Shown here: positions 1 through 9,071 of the stretch, piece after piece
Position numbering within the stretch: position 1 is the stretch's first letter
How the letters are laid out: each line of letters opens with the position of its first letter
DNA from: CAYTYZ01 sp964448465
GTDB taxonomy: Bacteria > Patescibacteriota > Microgenomatia > UBA12405
Assembly: GCA_964448465.1 (NCBI GenBank)
Contig: CAYUVY010000003.1
Coordinates: 1-64,000, forward strand
Length of the DNA: 64,000 nucleotides
Direction: 5' to 3'
Position numbers and translations under genes: made by a program
Notes under the pieces: generated by a model
Database searches by the model: none
Seen by the model: only the letters and a program-made list of their open reading frames with translations
Told to the model about the DNA's origin: nothing

Positions 1-2354
1 CTATTTAAATCGGTGGCAGTGAGGACATATTTATTTTTTAAATAATCGGATAAATATACTTGGAATTTATCTGAGATATTTGGCTTGGGGTTGGGGGTAA
101 AAAAGGTAGTAAGTGCGGTTTGGTGGTCGACTGCAGACTTTTGATAATCCAGCAAATCTGGGGAAATTTCGGAAATATAAAGACTTGGTTGTTGTGGTTT
201 GCCGTCTGCCGTGGACTGGCTATAGGTTAGATAAACTTGGTTTTTGGCGCGGGTAAGAGCAACGTAAAACAAGCGGCGCTCGTCTTCGTGATTGTCTGCA
301 GCAGTTAGACTGTTGGTGGCCAAGGGCAAGATGCCAGGAGGTAGTTTTAATTTGCTGTGAGCCCCAGAATTGCCCCAAGTTTTAGAATTGCAGGAAGGTA
401 AAAAGACATGTTCAAATTCTAGACCTTTGGCTTTGTGCACGGTCATGATGCGCAGAGAATCTTGTTTGAATTCTTCGGGCAGAAAACTACTAAGAGAAAC
501 TTGCTGGGATTGCATTTGGGCCAAAAGGGCAAAGACTTGCTGGCTAGTGCGACTCCCAGATAGATTGAGAATTTCGTCGGAGAGGGTTTTTAATTTGGTC
601 AAATTTAAATAATTATTGGGCAAGGACTGAATATATTTTAAAATTTGAAAACGTTCTAGCGTTTTTAGAAAGAGTCCGTGGGCGGTTGATGTGACTAGAT
701 CTTTTTGACAGAGAGCCAGGCGGTGAAGAATTTGTTTGATTTTCTTGGTTTCAAATTTTTCTCGGTTGTAGCGAAACAAGGCCAGGCTATTTACTTGGCA
801 AAGCGGCAGGGCTAAAACTCTGGACGTTAAAAGTGGGGAAGAATCGAGAATGGCGGAAAACAAGATTAGCAGTTGTTGAATTAAGGAATCTTGAAAAATA
901 TCTTGGCCAGATTCGAGAAAATATTTGAGGTTTTGTTGATCTAAAAATTGACAAATCTCTTGGGCTTGATTGTTGGTGCGGGTGAGAATGGCAATTTCAC
1001 TGGGTTTGGTTTTGGCTTTTAACAACTCCCCTATTTTTTGGGCAATCCAATAGTTTTCTTGAATAGGGGTTGGGGCAGAAAAAACGTTGATGGGGTTGGG
1101 ATCGATGTTTGTAGCTGGTAATAATGACTTATCTAAATCGGGTAAGTAATTGGAGATGCGAGTGAGATTGTTTTGAATAACTTGGTTGGCACTACTAATG
1201 ACATGGGCTTGGCTACGGTAGTTGTGTTGTAAGGTAATAACTTTGGGATGATATTTGAGATAAAAAGCGTAGACGTTTTCGAGACTGGCGCCCTGGAAGC
1301 GGAAAATGGATTGGTCGTCGTCGCCTACGACAAATAAGTTAGGCTGATTGAAATAACTGGCCAGGGAATAAATAATTTCGTTTTGGGCAGAGTTGGTATC
1401 TTGATATTCGTCGACTAAAATATATTGAATTTGTTCTTGCAAACTTAATAAATAGCCTGGGTCGGATTTTAATTTATGTTGCAGCATTAAAATCATGTCG
1501 TCGTAGTCGTAGAGGAATTTGGCTTGTAAGCCTTTTTGATAGTCTAAATATATTTTTTGCAGCTCTAAGAGTTTGGGCAAATTATCTTGTAAATCCTCGA
1601 GAATATTAACCAGGGCGGCTTTAAAGTCGGTGGGCTTGGCAAAAAATCCATTTTTTTGAAGATTAAATTGAGATTGTAAAAGGGCATGAAGACTAGGAGA
1701 AAGGCTGGGGTCTAAATTAAGGGTTTGCCAATGATGGGTAATTTCAACGTCCTTGCCTTTGGTGGCCCGCAGGGTTTTGAGTTGTTGGTAAAAAGGTTGG
1801 AGTTTTACCAACGCTGTTTGGTGTTGGTTAAGTAAATTTAGAAAACTACTGGGAGTGAAACCTTCGCGTTTTAAAGATTGAATGGCGCTGGTTACGTCGT
1901 AGAGATATAAAAGTGGATCGCCCCAAGGTTTTAGTTTGGAAGCATCGAGTAAACCTTGAATGCAAGTTTGCAAAATGTCGGCCCGATCGAGGTCACTGGC
2001 TGCCTGACTGGCCGGATGCAGGCCAAAAGCCTCGGGATTTTGCAGAACCAGACTATTGGCCAGAGAATGAAAAGTGTGGAGGCGAATTTTGTAGGCATCG
2101 GGACCTATCATGGTAAGAAGACGTTTGCGCATGGCATCCACACCGGATTCGGTGAAAGTAAGACACAAAATATTGGCGGGGTTGGTTTGGGTGGTAAGCA
2201 AAATATTGGCAATGCGCAGAGCAATGGTTTGGGTTTTACCCGTGCCAGCTCCGGCGATAACAATGACCGGACCTTCGGTGGTATCGACAGCTTCTTTTTG
2301 GTGAATATTTAGCTTTTGATATTCTTGATCGAAAATAGTTTGTTTTGAGGACAC
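1..2354 (-). CDS. UvrD/PcrA-family superfamily 1A helicase (3' end beyond window)
   Basis: ATP-dependent 3'-5' DNA helicase of the UvrD/Rep family, acting in repair or replication restart. The N-terminal part shows the Q-motif region (NIHQKEAV), Walker A (AGAGTGKT), the DEYQDTNSAQ helicase II motif, GDDDQSIFRFQGA (motif III), YRS (motif IV) and VHKAKGLEFEHVFLP (motif V). About 784 residues lie in the window, and the C-terminus runs off the left edge. The GTG start at 2352-2354 is chosen because a TATAAT box ends exactly 5 nt upstream. It is a different protein from the second UvrD homologue at 7192-9066, and longer between motifs Ia and II. AddA-like or nuclease-fused forms cannot be excluded without the C-terminus. 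Confidence 0.88.
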   Translation of the reverse strand, partial: MSSKQTIFDQEYQKLNIHQKEAVDTTEGPVIVIAGAGTGKTQTIALRIANILLTTQTNPANILCLTFTESGVDAMRKRLLTMIGPDAYKIRLHTFHSLANSLVLQNPEAFGLHPASQAASDLDRADILQTCIQGLLDASKLKPWGDPLLYLYDVTSAIQSLKREGFTPSSFLNLLNQHQTALVKLQPFYQQLKTLRATKGKDVEITHHWQTLNLDPSLSPSLHALLQSQFNLQKNGFFAKPTDFKAALVNILEDLQDNLPKLLELQKIYLDYQKGLQAKFLYDYDDMILMLQHKLKSDPGYLLSLQEQIQYILVDEYQDTNSAQNEIIYSLASYFNQPNLFVVGDDDQSIFRFQGASLENVYAFYLKYHPKVITLQHNYRSQAHVISSANQVIQNNLTRISNYLPDLDKSLLPATNIDPNPINVFSAPTPIQENYWIAQKIGELLKAKTKPSEIAILTRTNNQAQEICQFLDQQNLKYFLESGQDIFQDSLIQQLLILFSAILDSSPLLTSRVLALPLCQVNSLALFRYNREKFETKKIKQILHRLALCQKDLVTSTAHGLFLKTLERFQILKYIQSLPNNYLNLTKLKTLSDEILNLSGSRTSQQVFALLAQMQSQQVSLSSFLPEEFKQDSLRIMTVHKAKGLEFEHVFLPSCNSKTWGNSGAHSKLKLPPGILPLATNSLTAADNHEDERRLFYVALTRAKNQVYLTYSQSTADGKPQQPSLYISEISPDLLDYQKSAVDHQTALTTFFTPNPKPNISDKFQVYLSDYLKNKYVLTATDLN

Positions 2355-2359
2355 AATTA

Positions 2360-2365
2360 ATTATA
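2360..2365 (-). promoter_or_regulatory. -10 box TATAAT, leaderless promoter of the helicase
   Basis: TATAAT on the - strand lies 5 nt before the GTG at 2354, so transcription should begin at or next to the start codon. On the + strand the overlapping bases read TATACT, a possible second -10 pointing to the HAD gene. Confidence 0.6.
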
Positions 2366-2382
2366 CTGGATCAAATTTGAGG

Positions 2383-2388
2383 TATGAT
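2383..2388 (+). promoter_or_regulatory. -10 box TATGAT, leaderless promoter of the HAD gene
   Basis: TATGAT followed by 5 nt and the ATG at 2394. No Shine-Dalgarno sequence is present. Confidence 0.55.
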
Positions 2389-2393
2389 AACTA

Positions 2394-2972
2394 ATGGATT
2401 TAAATCAAAATATTCGTGTTGTAATATTTGACTTTGATGGCACGATTGCCAAGATAGAAAGTGATTGGCGAGGTTGGCAAGAAGGAATTCTAAAAATATT
2501 TCAAAAATATGAGCCAAGTTTTCAAATAGATAGTTTGGAGAATATTTATAAAGTTCTAAATGGGGTTTTTGAAAAATATATAAATACTAATTTACACAAA
2601 GAAGTGGTTGATTTTAGTGATCACTGGGAATTAGATCATTGTGACAAAGTAATACCAAATATTCAGGTGGTTGAATATATTAAGCGATTGTTTATGGATG
2701 GGATAAAAATATTTGTTTGGAGTAATAATGGGGAGGAGTTTATAAAAAGAGAGTTAGGAAAGTTAGAAATTACAGATAGTATTTCTATTATTTGTGGCAG
2801 GAATAGTTCATATTATTTAAAACCTAGTGCAGAAGCCTTTGAAAAGAGATTATATGATCCAAGTATTCCAAAACAAGAATATTTAATGACTGGAAACGAG
2901 GATGATAGTGATGGAGTCGCGGCAAAGGCTGCAGGAATAGGATATGTAAATATAAAAGAACTATTTGAGTAG
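2394..2972 (+). CDS. HAD-superfamily hydrolase (phosphoglycolate-phosphatase-like)
   Basis: Probable Mg2+-dependent phosphatase of the haloacid dehalogenase superfamily; the substrate is not predictable. Motif I is FDFDGT at residues 12-17 with nucleophile D13. Motif II is VWSNN (around residue 105), a Lys lies near residue 140 (YLKPSAE), and a motif IV-like acidic run (TGNEDDSDGVAAKAAG) follows. At 192 residues with an alpha-helical cap it fits the PGP/Gph-like subgroup. It stands alone, divergent from the helicase gene, and its 3' end overlaps convergent gatB by 12 bp. Confidence 0.8.
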   Translation: MDLNQNIRVVIFDFDGTIAKIESDWRGWQEGILKIFQKYEPSFQIDSLENIYKVLNGVFEKYINTNLHKEVVDFSDHWELDHCDKVIPNIQVVEYIKRLFMDGIKIFVWSNNGEEFIKRELGKLEITDSISIICGRNSSYYLKPSAEAFEKRLYDPSIPKQEYLMTGNEDDSDGVAAKAAGIGYVNIKELFE

Positions 2973-4391
2973 TTTTTCCAGGACTTGTTTGGCCACCGCC
3001 GGGTTGGCAGAGCCGGCACTGGCTTTGATGACTTGGCCCAGTAAAAAGCCGATAGAATTTGGGTTCTTTTTGTAGTCTTCCACGGCCTTGGGGTTATTGG
3101 AAATTATATCTTCGGCCATTTTTTCAATAGCTACAGTGTCGCTGGTTTGAGCAGTATAAAAATCTGTTAGTGGTTTGCCAGTTTCCAAGGCTTGTTCTAG
3201 GGCAATGTTAATGGAATTGGCCGAAGCCTGGCCGGATTGAACTGCCTCAAAAGCCTGTAGGAAGATTTCAAAATCAATTTGATCATTTTCTTCGATAACT
3301 GGTTTAGCAGAACCAAGAAATCTGTTAGCTAAAAATTCTGGATATTTTGGATCTACTTTATTTTTACTTAAACCTTGATCGAATTTTTTTGAAAAAAGCA
3401 TGTCTTGCGCAATTACTTCAGAACTAGATGGTGGTATACCAAGAGAGTTATAGCGAGCGATTTTGTCATCGGGGAGTTCGGGAAGGGACTTTTTGACGTC
3501 AGCTATAAAGTCGGTGGTTATTTCAAGTGGGGGCAGGTCGGGCTCTGGAAAATAGCGATAATCAGCAGCGCCTTCTTTTTCGCGTTGTAAAAAGGTTAAA
3601 CCTTTGACAGAATCATAGCCACGAGTGGTTTTATTGATAGCGGTTTTAACAAGACCATCTTGTTGCCACTGTGGATATTGACGGCTTATTTCATATTCCA
3701 CAGCAAGACGAGCAAACTTAAGAGAAGCGATGTTTTTTATTTCAACTAGCGGAGTATAAAAAACTTTGCCATTTTCATCTTCTATTTTTAGATTTACAGT
3801 AGGTTCAACCCGCATGGAACCCTTTTCGATATCAGCATCAGAGATACCCAAATAGCGAATAATTTGCTGGATTTTTTGGGCATATAGTTGCGCCTCTTCG
3901 GCTTTGGACATGTCAGGTTCACTGACAATTTCAAATAAGGGCATGCCGGCTTTGTTAAAGTCGACCAAGGTTTGAGTATCTTGGTGAATGGATTTGGCGG
4001 CATCTTCTTCGATGTGGGCTTCGTGAATACGAACAATTTTCTCACCTAAATTAATTTGACCAGAAGTAATAATGGGTTGTTGATATTGAGTAATTTGGTA
4101 GGCCTTGGGATTGTCGGGATAAAAATAATTTTTACGATCGAAAAAGGAATTTTTATTAATATTGGCGCCGGTGTGGGTTGGATCCAAAGCTAGACCAAGT
4201 AAAATTGCTCGTCGGACTAGTTCTTCATTTAAAACCGGCAAGGCTCCGGGTAGACCTAAGCAGACTGGGCAGACATGGGTATTGGGAGGATGGCCAAAAT
4301 AGTCAGTAGAACAAGAACAAAAAGCCTTAGTCTTGGTTTTAATTTGGACGTGAATTTCTAGACCAACAATAGGTGTAATCTTGTGCGTCAT
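2961..4391 (-). CDS. gatB: Asp-tRNA(Asn)/Glu-tRNA(Gln) amidotransferase subunit B
   Basis: Subunit B of the GatCAB complex, which binds misacylated Glu-tRNA(Gln) or Asp-tRNA(Asn), phosphorylates the side chain and amidates it with ammonia from GatA. The 476-residue length is normal. It starts with VGLEIHVQIKTKTKAFCSC, has the zinc-type CPVCLGLPGALPVLN stretch, the EDAAKSIH region, and a C-terminal YqeY/helical tail (GFLLGQVIKAS..ANPAVAKQVLEKLL). The ATG overlaps the gatA stop by 4 nt, as expected for translational coupling in a gatC-gatA-gatB operon. Confidence 0.97.
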   Translation of the reverse strand: MTHKITPIVGLEIHVQIKTKTKAFCSCSTDYFGHPPNTHVCPVCLGLPGALPVLNEELVRRAILLGLALDPTHTGANINKNSFFDRKNYFYPDNPKAYQITQYQQPIITSGQINLGEKIVRIHEAHIEEDAAKSIHQDTQTLVDFNKAGMPLFEIVSEPDMSKAEEAQLYAQKIQQIIRYLGISDADIEKGSMRVEPTVNLKIEDENGKVFYTPLVEIKNIASLKFARLAVEYEISRQYPQWQQDGLVKTAINKTTRGYDSVKGLTFLQREKEGAADYRYFPEPDLPPLEITTDFIADVKKSLPELPDDKIARYNSLGIPPSSSEVIAQDMLFSKKFDQGLSKNKVDPKYPEFLANRFLGSAKPVIEENDQIDFEIFLQAFEAVQSGQASANSINIALEQALETGKPLTDFYTAQTSDTVAIEKMAEDIISNNPKAVEDYKKNPNSIGFLLGQVIKASAGSANPAVAKQVLEKLLK

Positions 4392-5842
4392 AACTTTGGT
4401 TCTTGTAAATGAAAATCGGTGGCCTGCTGATATTGGTGGCCAATGGAAAATAATTTATTTTCTTGAAAATAATTGCCAACTAACTGGAAACCAATAGGTA
4501 GGTTGGTTGATGAAAAACCACAGGGAATGGCCAGACTAGGTAAACCAGCCACGTTGATGCAAACGGTGTAGATGTCTGCCAGATACATAGAAAGTGGGTC
4601 GTTGGCCTTCTGACCTAGTGGCCAGGCACAGGTGGGGGAAACTGGAGCTAGAAGTACGTCAACTTGGGAAAGAACATCTTGAAATTCCTGTTTGATTAAA
4701 GTGCGTACTTTGCTGGCCTTGGTATAGTAGGCATCAAAATATCCGGCAGAGAGAACATAGGTGCCAATTAAAATTCTCCGTTTTAATTCTGGTTCCATAA
4801 ATTCTCCCCTAGTTTGGGCATAATATTCCAAGAGATCAGTAACACCCTGCTTGCTGTTGCCAAAACGCAGACCATCGTAGCGGGCCATGTTGGCAGAAAC
4901 TTCACTAGGAATAAGAATATAGTAAACCGCTACTCCAAGATGGCTACTGGGCAAACTAACTTCGGAAACTATAGCTCCTTGGGATTGAAAATAATCTGCA
5001 GCTTCTAGTACTGATTTTTTGATTTCTGGATCAAGTGGGTCGGTAAAATATTCTTTTGGTAAACCAATTTTTAAACCTTTTAAATTGACACCCTGCAATA
5101 ATTTTGGATAATCTGGAACTGGGTTTGGAGAACTGGTGGCATCATGAGAGTCCAGGCCAGCGGTAACTTTGGTCAGTATGGCTAAATCTTCCACAGTATT
5201 GGCAAAAACTCCAGGACAATCGAAAGAACTGCCCATAGCGGTGATACCATAGCGAGAATTGAGACCATAAGTTGTTTTAATACCAGAAACTCCACACAGA
5301 CTGGCTGGTAGACGAATACTGCCACCAGTATCGGTGCCGGTAGAAAAAGTAACTAGATTAGCCGCTTGGGCAGCAGAAGAACCACCAGAGGAGCCACCAG
5401 CAACTAGGGTTTTGTCCCAGGGATTTTTGGTGGGGAAAAAACCAGAGTTTTCGGTAGAAGCGCCAAAGGCAAAAGTGTCAGTGTTGGTCTTGCCCACTAA
5501 TATTGCTCCGGCGTCTTCGAGTTTTTGAAAAACGGTAGAAGAATATTGAGGAATGTAGTTTTCCAAGACTTTAGAGCTACTAGTGGTGCGTACCCCTTTG
5601 GTCAAAAAAATGTCTTTGACACCCATACTTGTACCAACCAGAAGACCCATGGGTTCTTGTTTGGCAATTTTTGTGTCGATTAAATCTGCTTGTTTTAAGG
5701 CGTAATCATCGCTGATGGTGACAAAAGCATTGAGAAGTGGATCGATCTTGTGGATTTTTTCTAGGTATTGTTGAGTTATTTCACGAGCGGAATATTTTTT
5801 ATTTTTTAGATCAGTAGTAATTTGAGAAATAGTTTGGCGCAT
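4388..5842 (-). CDS. gatA: Asp/Glu-tRNA amidotransferase subunit A
   Basis: Glutaminase subunit of GatCAB, an amidase-signature enzyme that releases ammonia from glutamine for tRNA-bound Glu/Asp amidation. The Ser-cisSer-Lys triad is visible as K76 (GVKDIF), S151 in GGSSGGSSAA and S175 in TDTGGSIRLPA, with the usual spacing. The 484-residue length matches the family. The gene overlaps gatC upstream by 1 nt and gatB downstream by 4 nt. Its presence implies the cell lacks a direct GlnRS and/or AsnRS route for at least one of these tRNAs. Confidence 0.97.
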   Translation of the reverse strand: MRQTISQITTDLKNKKYSAREITQQYLEKIHKIDPLLNAFVTISDDYALKQADLIDTKIAKQEPMGLLVGTSMGVKDIFLTKGVRTTSSSKVLENYIPQYSSTVFQKLEDAGAILVGKTNTDTFAFGASTENSGFFPTKNPWDKTLVAGGSSGGSSAAQAANLVTFSTGTDTGGSIRLPASLCGVSGIKTTYGLNSRYGITAMGSSFDCPGVFANTVEDLAILTKVTAGLDSHDATSSPNPVPDYPKLLQGVNLKGLKIGLPKEYFTDPLDPEIKKSVLEAADYFQSQGAIVSEVSLPSSHLGVAVYYILIPSEVSANMARYDGLRFGNSKQGVTDLLEYYAQTRGEFMEPELKRRILIGTYVLSAGYFDAYYTKASKVRTLIKQEFQDVLSQVDVLLAPVSPTCAWPLGQKANDPLSMYLADIYTVCINVAGLPSLAIPCGFSSTNLPIGFQLVGNYFQENKLFSIGHQYQQATDFHLQEPKL

Positions 5843-6144
5843 TATTCTTTGTGAATGGTTTTGGGAGCAAGGATATAACTACCATCGGTGTGGGGGGAAC
5901 TGGAAAGAGCAAGTTTGGTATCCATACTTTCAACCACCACATCAGGACGGAGTTGGTTTTTTAGACCGGTAAGCTGGTAAGTTGGTTGTACATTGTCAGT
6001 ATTTACGGTGCTTAAAACCTGAAAATACTCAAAGACTTTTTCAAGCTGGGGAGTATAGGTGGCCAACTCTTCGGGCGTCAAAGCTAGATTGGCTAACTTG
6101 GCCACATGTTTTAAATCTTCTTGGGTAAGAACGGTCTTAGGCAT
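5842..6144 (-). CDS. gatC: Asp/Glu-tRNA amidotransferase subunit C
   Basis: Small 100-residue subunit that stabilises the GatA-GatB interface. The sequence shows the family pattern LTQEDLKHVAKLANLALTPEE followed by a tyrosine- and leucine-rich middle and the C-terminal LRPDVV stretch. It overlaps the downstream gatA by one base and the upstream FemAB gene by 8 bases, so the four genes form one transcript. Confidence 0.94.
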   Translation of the reverse strand: MPKTVLTQEDLKHVAKLANLALTPEELATYTPQLEKVFEYFQVLSTVNTDNVQPTYQLTGLKNQLRPDVVVESMDTKLALSSSPHTDGSYILAPKTIHKE

Positions 6145-7180
6145 TGCGAATTTTAGCTTTTAATCGTAAATATTTCCAGCGGAGCTGGTCCACCAAGTTA
6201 TATAGCTTGTATAAGGCTGGGTTCAAGACAAGATCATATGTGCCAATAAATTGACTTAAGGTTCCACCAAAGCGCTGTTTAAATATATGGAAACCATACC
6301 CCTGCTCGTATTCTTTGGCTTTTGGACCCAAGCTACCCCACATGTCAAAAGTCAGACAACCCAGTGATTTTCCAAGTTTTATACCTTCCCACATTGCCAA
6401 GGTTGGCGCTTGTACCTCTTTATTACTATCAAGTGAACCTCCGTAAGGATAGAAGAAGCGGTTTGCGACATGAAAGTACATAAATGACGCGAGTGGCTTG
6501 TCTTGGTAAAACGCCACTAAGATGTGGGGTATGGTTGTTCCAGAAAGAAGCTTCCAAAGGGTTCGGTGGTATTCTTGAGAATGTAAGTAAAAACCTTGTC
6601 TGCGGGTAGTGTACATTAATATTTGAAGGTATATCTCGAACCCTTCTTGGTTGGTCATTTCTTTAACTTCTACGTTGTGGCGATTGGCAAGTTTAACATT
6701 ATAGCGAGTTTTTGTATGAAGTTTGGCCAGTAATTGTTCCTCTGTTTGGCCTAAATTTAAAACATAGCTATATGGGTAGAAGGCTACTTTTGGAGAAGAT
6801 ACTAGTTCCTCTGGAACAATCTTATCAGCAAGATTATTTTCCAACAATGTTGATGGATCATATTGTTTAACAATTACGTCTGGCTCCAGTTTAATAAAAA
6901 TAGCTTGCTCCTGTTTGCCTATTTTTTTTAGATTTTCTACCATATCTTGGTCTGGTTTGGGACCACGTAAACATGTGCCTATGGTGTATTTAACTCTGGG
7001 TAATTTGTGAAAAGCAACGGTATACGCGCTGACAATTTTTTCGTTATCAAAAGTGCCCAGACGATAAACATGGTGACCTTGGGTTTTTTGAAATTCACCC
7101 CAAACCCAAGTTTGGATGGGATGAGTGATTACAGAATCATAAATTTCCTTTTCGTATTCGTAAAGTAAACGCGTGATCAT
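6137..7180 (-). CDS. FemAB/FemX-family peptidoglycan aminoacyltransferase (GNAT fold)
   Basis: Probable FemXAB-type enzyme that transfers an amino acid from aminoacyl-tRNA to the lipid II stem peptide to build the interpeptide bridge. The 347 residues show the two-GNAT-domain layout, with TWVWGEFQKTQGHHVYRLG near the N-terminus, KTRYNVKLANRHNVEV in the middle, and GGSLDSNKEVQAPTLAMWEGIK and LTFDMWGSLGP in the second domain. It leads the gatCAB operon and has a TGaTAAAAT extended -10 just 5 nt before its ATG. Which amino acid is transferred cannot be read from the sequence. Confidence 0.85.
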   Translation of the reverse strand: MITRLLYEYEKEIYDSVITHPIQTWVWGEFQKTQGHHVYRLGTFDNEKIVSAYTVAFHKLPRVKYTIGTCLRGPKPDQDMVENLKKIGKQEQAIFIKLEPDVIVKQYDPSTLLENNLADKIVPEELVSSPKVAFYPYSYVLNLGQTEEQLLAKLHTKTRYNVKLANRHNVEVKEMTNQEGFEIYLQILMYTTRRQGFYLHSQEYHRTLWKLLSGTTIPHILVAFYQDKPLASFMYFHVANRFFYPYGGSLDSNKEVQAPTLAMWEGIKLGKSLGCLTFDMWGSLGPKAKEYEQGYGFHIFKQRFGGTLSQFIGTYDLVLNPALYKLYNLVDQLRWKYLRLKAKIRNA

Positions 7181-7185
7181 GCTCT

Positions 7186-7191
7186 ATTTTA
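7186..7191 (-). promoter_or_regulatory. Extended -10 (TGaTAAAAT), leaderless promoter of the FemAB-gatCAB operon
   Basis: TAAAAT preceded by TGa and followed by 5 nt and the ATG at 7180. It fits the same spacing rule as other operon starts in the window. Confidence 0.5.
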
Positions 7192-9066
7192 TCAGTATAT
7201 ATCCGGATCGTAGAAGTAATCGGAATTTTTGTTAGCCTGGCGGCGATTGTCGATGCGAGAATTGTCGTAGATTAGCTCCATCAAATGCCCAGGAATATCG
7301 CCCAAAAAGCGACTTGGTTCATTGAGGCTACTTTTACCATAAAATAAGCGCTGAGTAGCATAAGTGATAAATAATATTTCTTTGGCACGGGTTATACCCA
7401 CATAAGCCAGGCGTCGCTCTTCTTCGATTTGATTATCATCTAACATAGAATTGCTATGGGGCAGTATCCCCTCTTCAAAGCCAACCAAGAAAACTACTTC
7501 AAATTCTAGCCCCTTGCTAGCATGGAGAGTCATGAGACGAATACCGTTTAGAGCATCATTTTTTTTATTTTTTTCCTGCATGGAATATTCTTGTTGGACA
7601 AGAGCGATATTTTCCAAAAAGTCGTAGAGGTGTGGGTGATTGGAAGCCACGGAATTTAATTCCTTGATATTTTCAAGTCGGCGCTGGTCTTCTGGTTCGG
7701 ACTTGTCAAATTTCTCTAGATATTTGGTTATTTTTAAGGAGTCTTCAATTATCTCCGTGGTAGTTTTATTGGCAGATTTATAATCATTGGCAAATTCTTT
7801 AAACTCAGCGATTTTACGCTTGCCAACTGCTTTTTCCACTCGATCTAAAGACAACAGGTCTTCTTTGTTGTGAAGAAAGCGAAGCATAGAAACAATATCT
7901 TTGATCTCTGCGCGATCATAAAAGCGAATGCCACCAATTAACACATAGGGTAAGCCAAGTTTTAAAAAGGCTTCTTCTAAGGTTCTAGATTGGGCGTTGG
8001 TGCGATATAGAACAGCAAAATCTTTAAATTCAAAACGTTTGTTGAGGACCAAAGAATTGATATTTTCAGCAACAAATTCGGCCTCGCTAACTTCTGAACT
8101 AGCTTGAAAGACGTGGATTTTTTCTTTGCTATCTTTATTGGTAAACAAGTTTAGAACTGGATGGCTGGAATTTTTACTAATTATTTTGTTAGCGGCATCT
8201 AGAATGGTTTTGGTCGAGCGATAATTTTGCTCCAAATGCAAAACCTGGACATTGGTAAAATCTTTTTGAAAAGCAGAAAGGTTGCGATAATCAGCTCCCC
8301 GCCAACCATAGATGGATTGAGAGGCATCGCCAACTGCGGTAATGTTCTGATGATATTTGGCCAATAGTTTGGTTAAAAGATATTGGGTTTGATTGGTGTC
8401 CTGGTATTCGTCTACTAAAACCGCTTTGTATTGGGCTTGGTATTTTTCTAAAACCTCGGGATGCTCTAAAAATAAATCAACGGTTTTCAAGAGTAAATCG
8501 TTGAAATCTAAAGCAGCGTATTCTTGCATTTTTTTCTCGTATTTTAGGTATATTTGACTAGCAGTTTCTTCCCAAAAACCTCGGGCAAATTGACTAGACT
8601 GTTGAGGCTTTTGATAGGCGTTTTTGGCTTTTTCAATAAAATAGATAACGGAGCTGATTTTAAACTCTTTGGTGGTCAGATCCATGTCTTTGAGAATGGT
8701 GCGAATAAGACTTTCTTGATCGTCGGTGTCGTAAATTACATAGGTTGATGGTATGCCTATGTTATGACCCTCCATACGTAATATTTTGCTGGAGAAAGAA
8801 TGAAAGGTGCCGGCAGTGGGGTTAGCTTGTTTGCCCAAAAGTTTATTTAGGCGTTCTTTCATTTCTCCTGCGGCTTTGTTGGTAAAAGTTAGAAGTAATA
8901 AATTGCTGGGGAGCATTTGCTTGGACTCCACAAACCAAGCTGCACGATGAGTCAGGACGCGAGTTTTACCTGAGCCAGCACCAGCTAGAAGAAGAAGTGG
9001 TGTGGCCGGATGTATAACGGCTTGTTGCTGCTCGGGATTTAGACTAGAAATAATTGAGGAAGACAC
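7192..9066 (-). CDS. uvrD: ATP-dependent DNA helicase UvrD/PcrA
   Basis: SF1A helicase for nucleotide-excision or mismatch repair and fork clearance. Visible motifs are LNPEQQQAVIHP (Q motif), LAGAGSGKTRVLTHR (Walker A), LLTFTNKAAGEMKERL (Ia), VDEYQDTNQTQY (II), VGDASQSIYGWRGADYRN (III), NYRST (IV), LMTLHASKGLEFEVVFLVG (V) and RRLAYVGITRAKE (VI). At 624 residues it is shorter than the approximately 720 of E. coli UvrD and lacks the usual basic Tudor-like tail. The start is GTG. The gene begins 5 bp after the stop of the DUF2298 gene, so the two are probably co-transcribed. Confidence 0.95.
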   Translation of the reverse strand: MSSSIISSLNPEQQQAVIHPATPLLLLAGAGSGKTRVLTHRAAWFVESKQMLPSNLLLLTFTNKAAGEMKERLNKLLGKQANPTAGTFHSFSSKILRMEGHNIGIPSTYVIYDTDDQESLIRTILKDMDLTTKEFKISSVIYFIEKAKNAYQKPQQSSQFARGFWEETASQIYLKYEKKMQEYAALDFNDLLLKTVDLFLEHPEVLEKYQAQYKAVLVDEYQDTNQTQYLLTKLLAKYHQNITAVGDASQSIYGWRGADYRNLSAFQKDFTNVQVLHLEQNYRSTKTILDAANKIISKNSSHPVLNLFTNKDSKEKIHVFQASSEVSEAEFVAENINSLVLNKRFEFKDFAVLYRTNAQSRTLEEAFLKLGLPYVLIGGIRFYDRAEIKDIVSMLRFLHNKEDLLSLDRVEKAVGKRKIAEFKEFANDYKSANKTTTEIIEDSLKITKYLEKFDKSEPEDQRRLENIKELNSVASNHPHLYDFLENIALVQQEYSMQEKNKKNDALNGIRLMTLHASKGLEFEVVFLVGFEEGILPHSNSMLDDNQIEEERRLAYVGITRAKEILFITYATQRLFYGKSSLNEPSRFLGDIPGHLMELIYDNSRIDNRRQANKNSDYFYDPDIY

Positions 9067-9071
9067 AGGTT

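Noticed and set aside
1913..2312. + strand open frames opposite the first helicase
   Set aside because: Antisense to Walker A and motif Ia of the helicase; no independent support.
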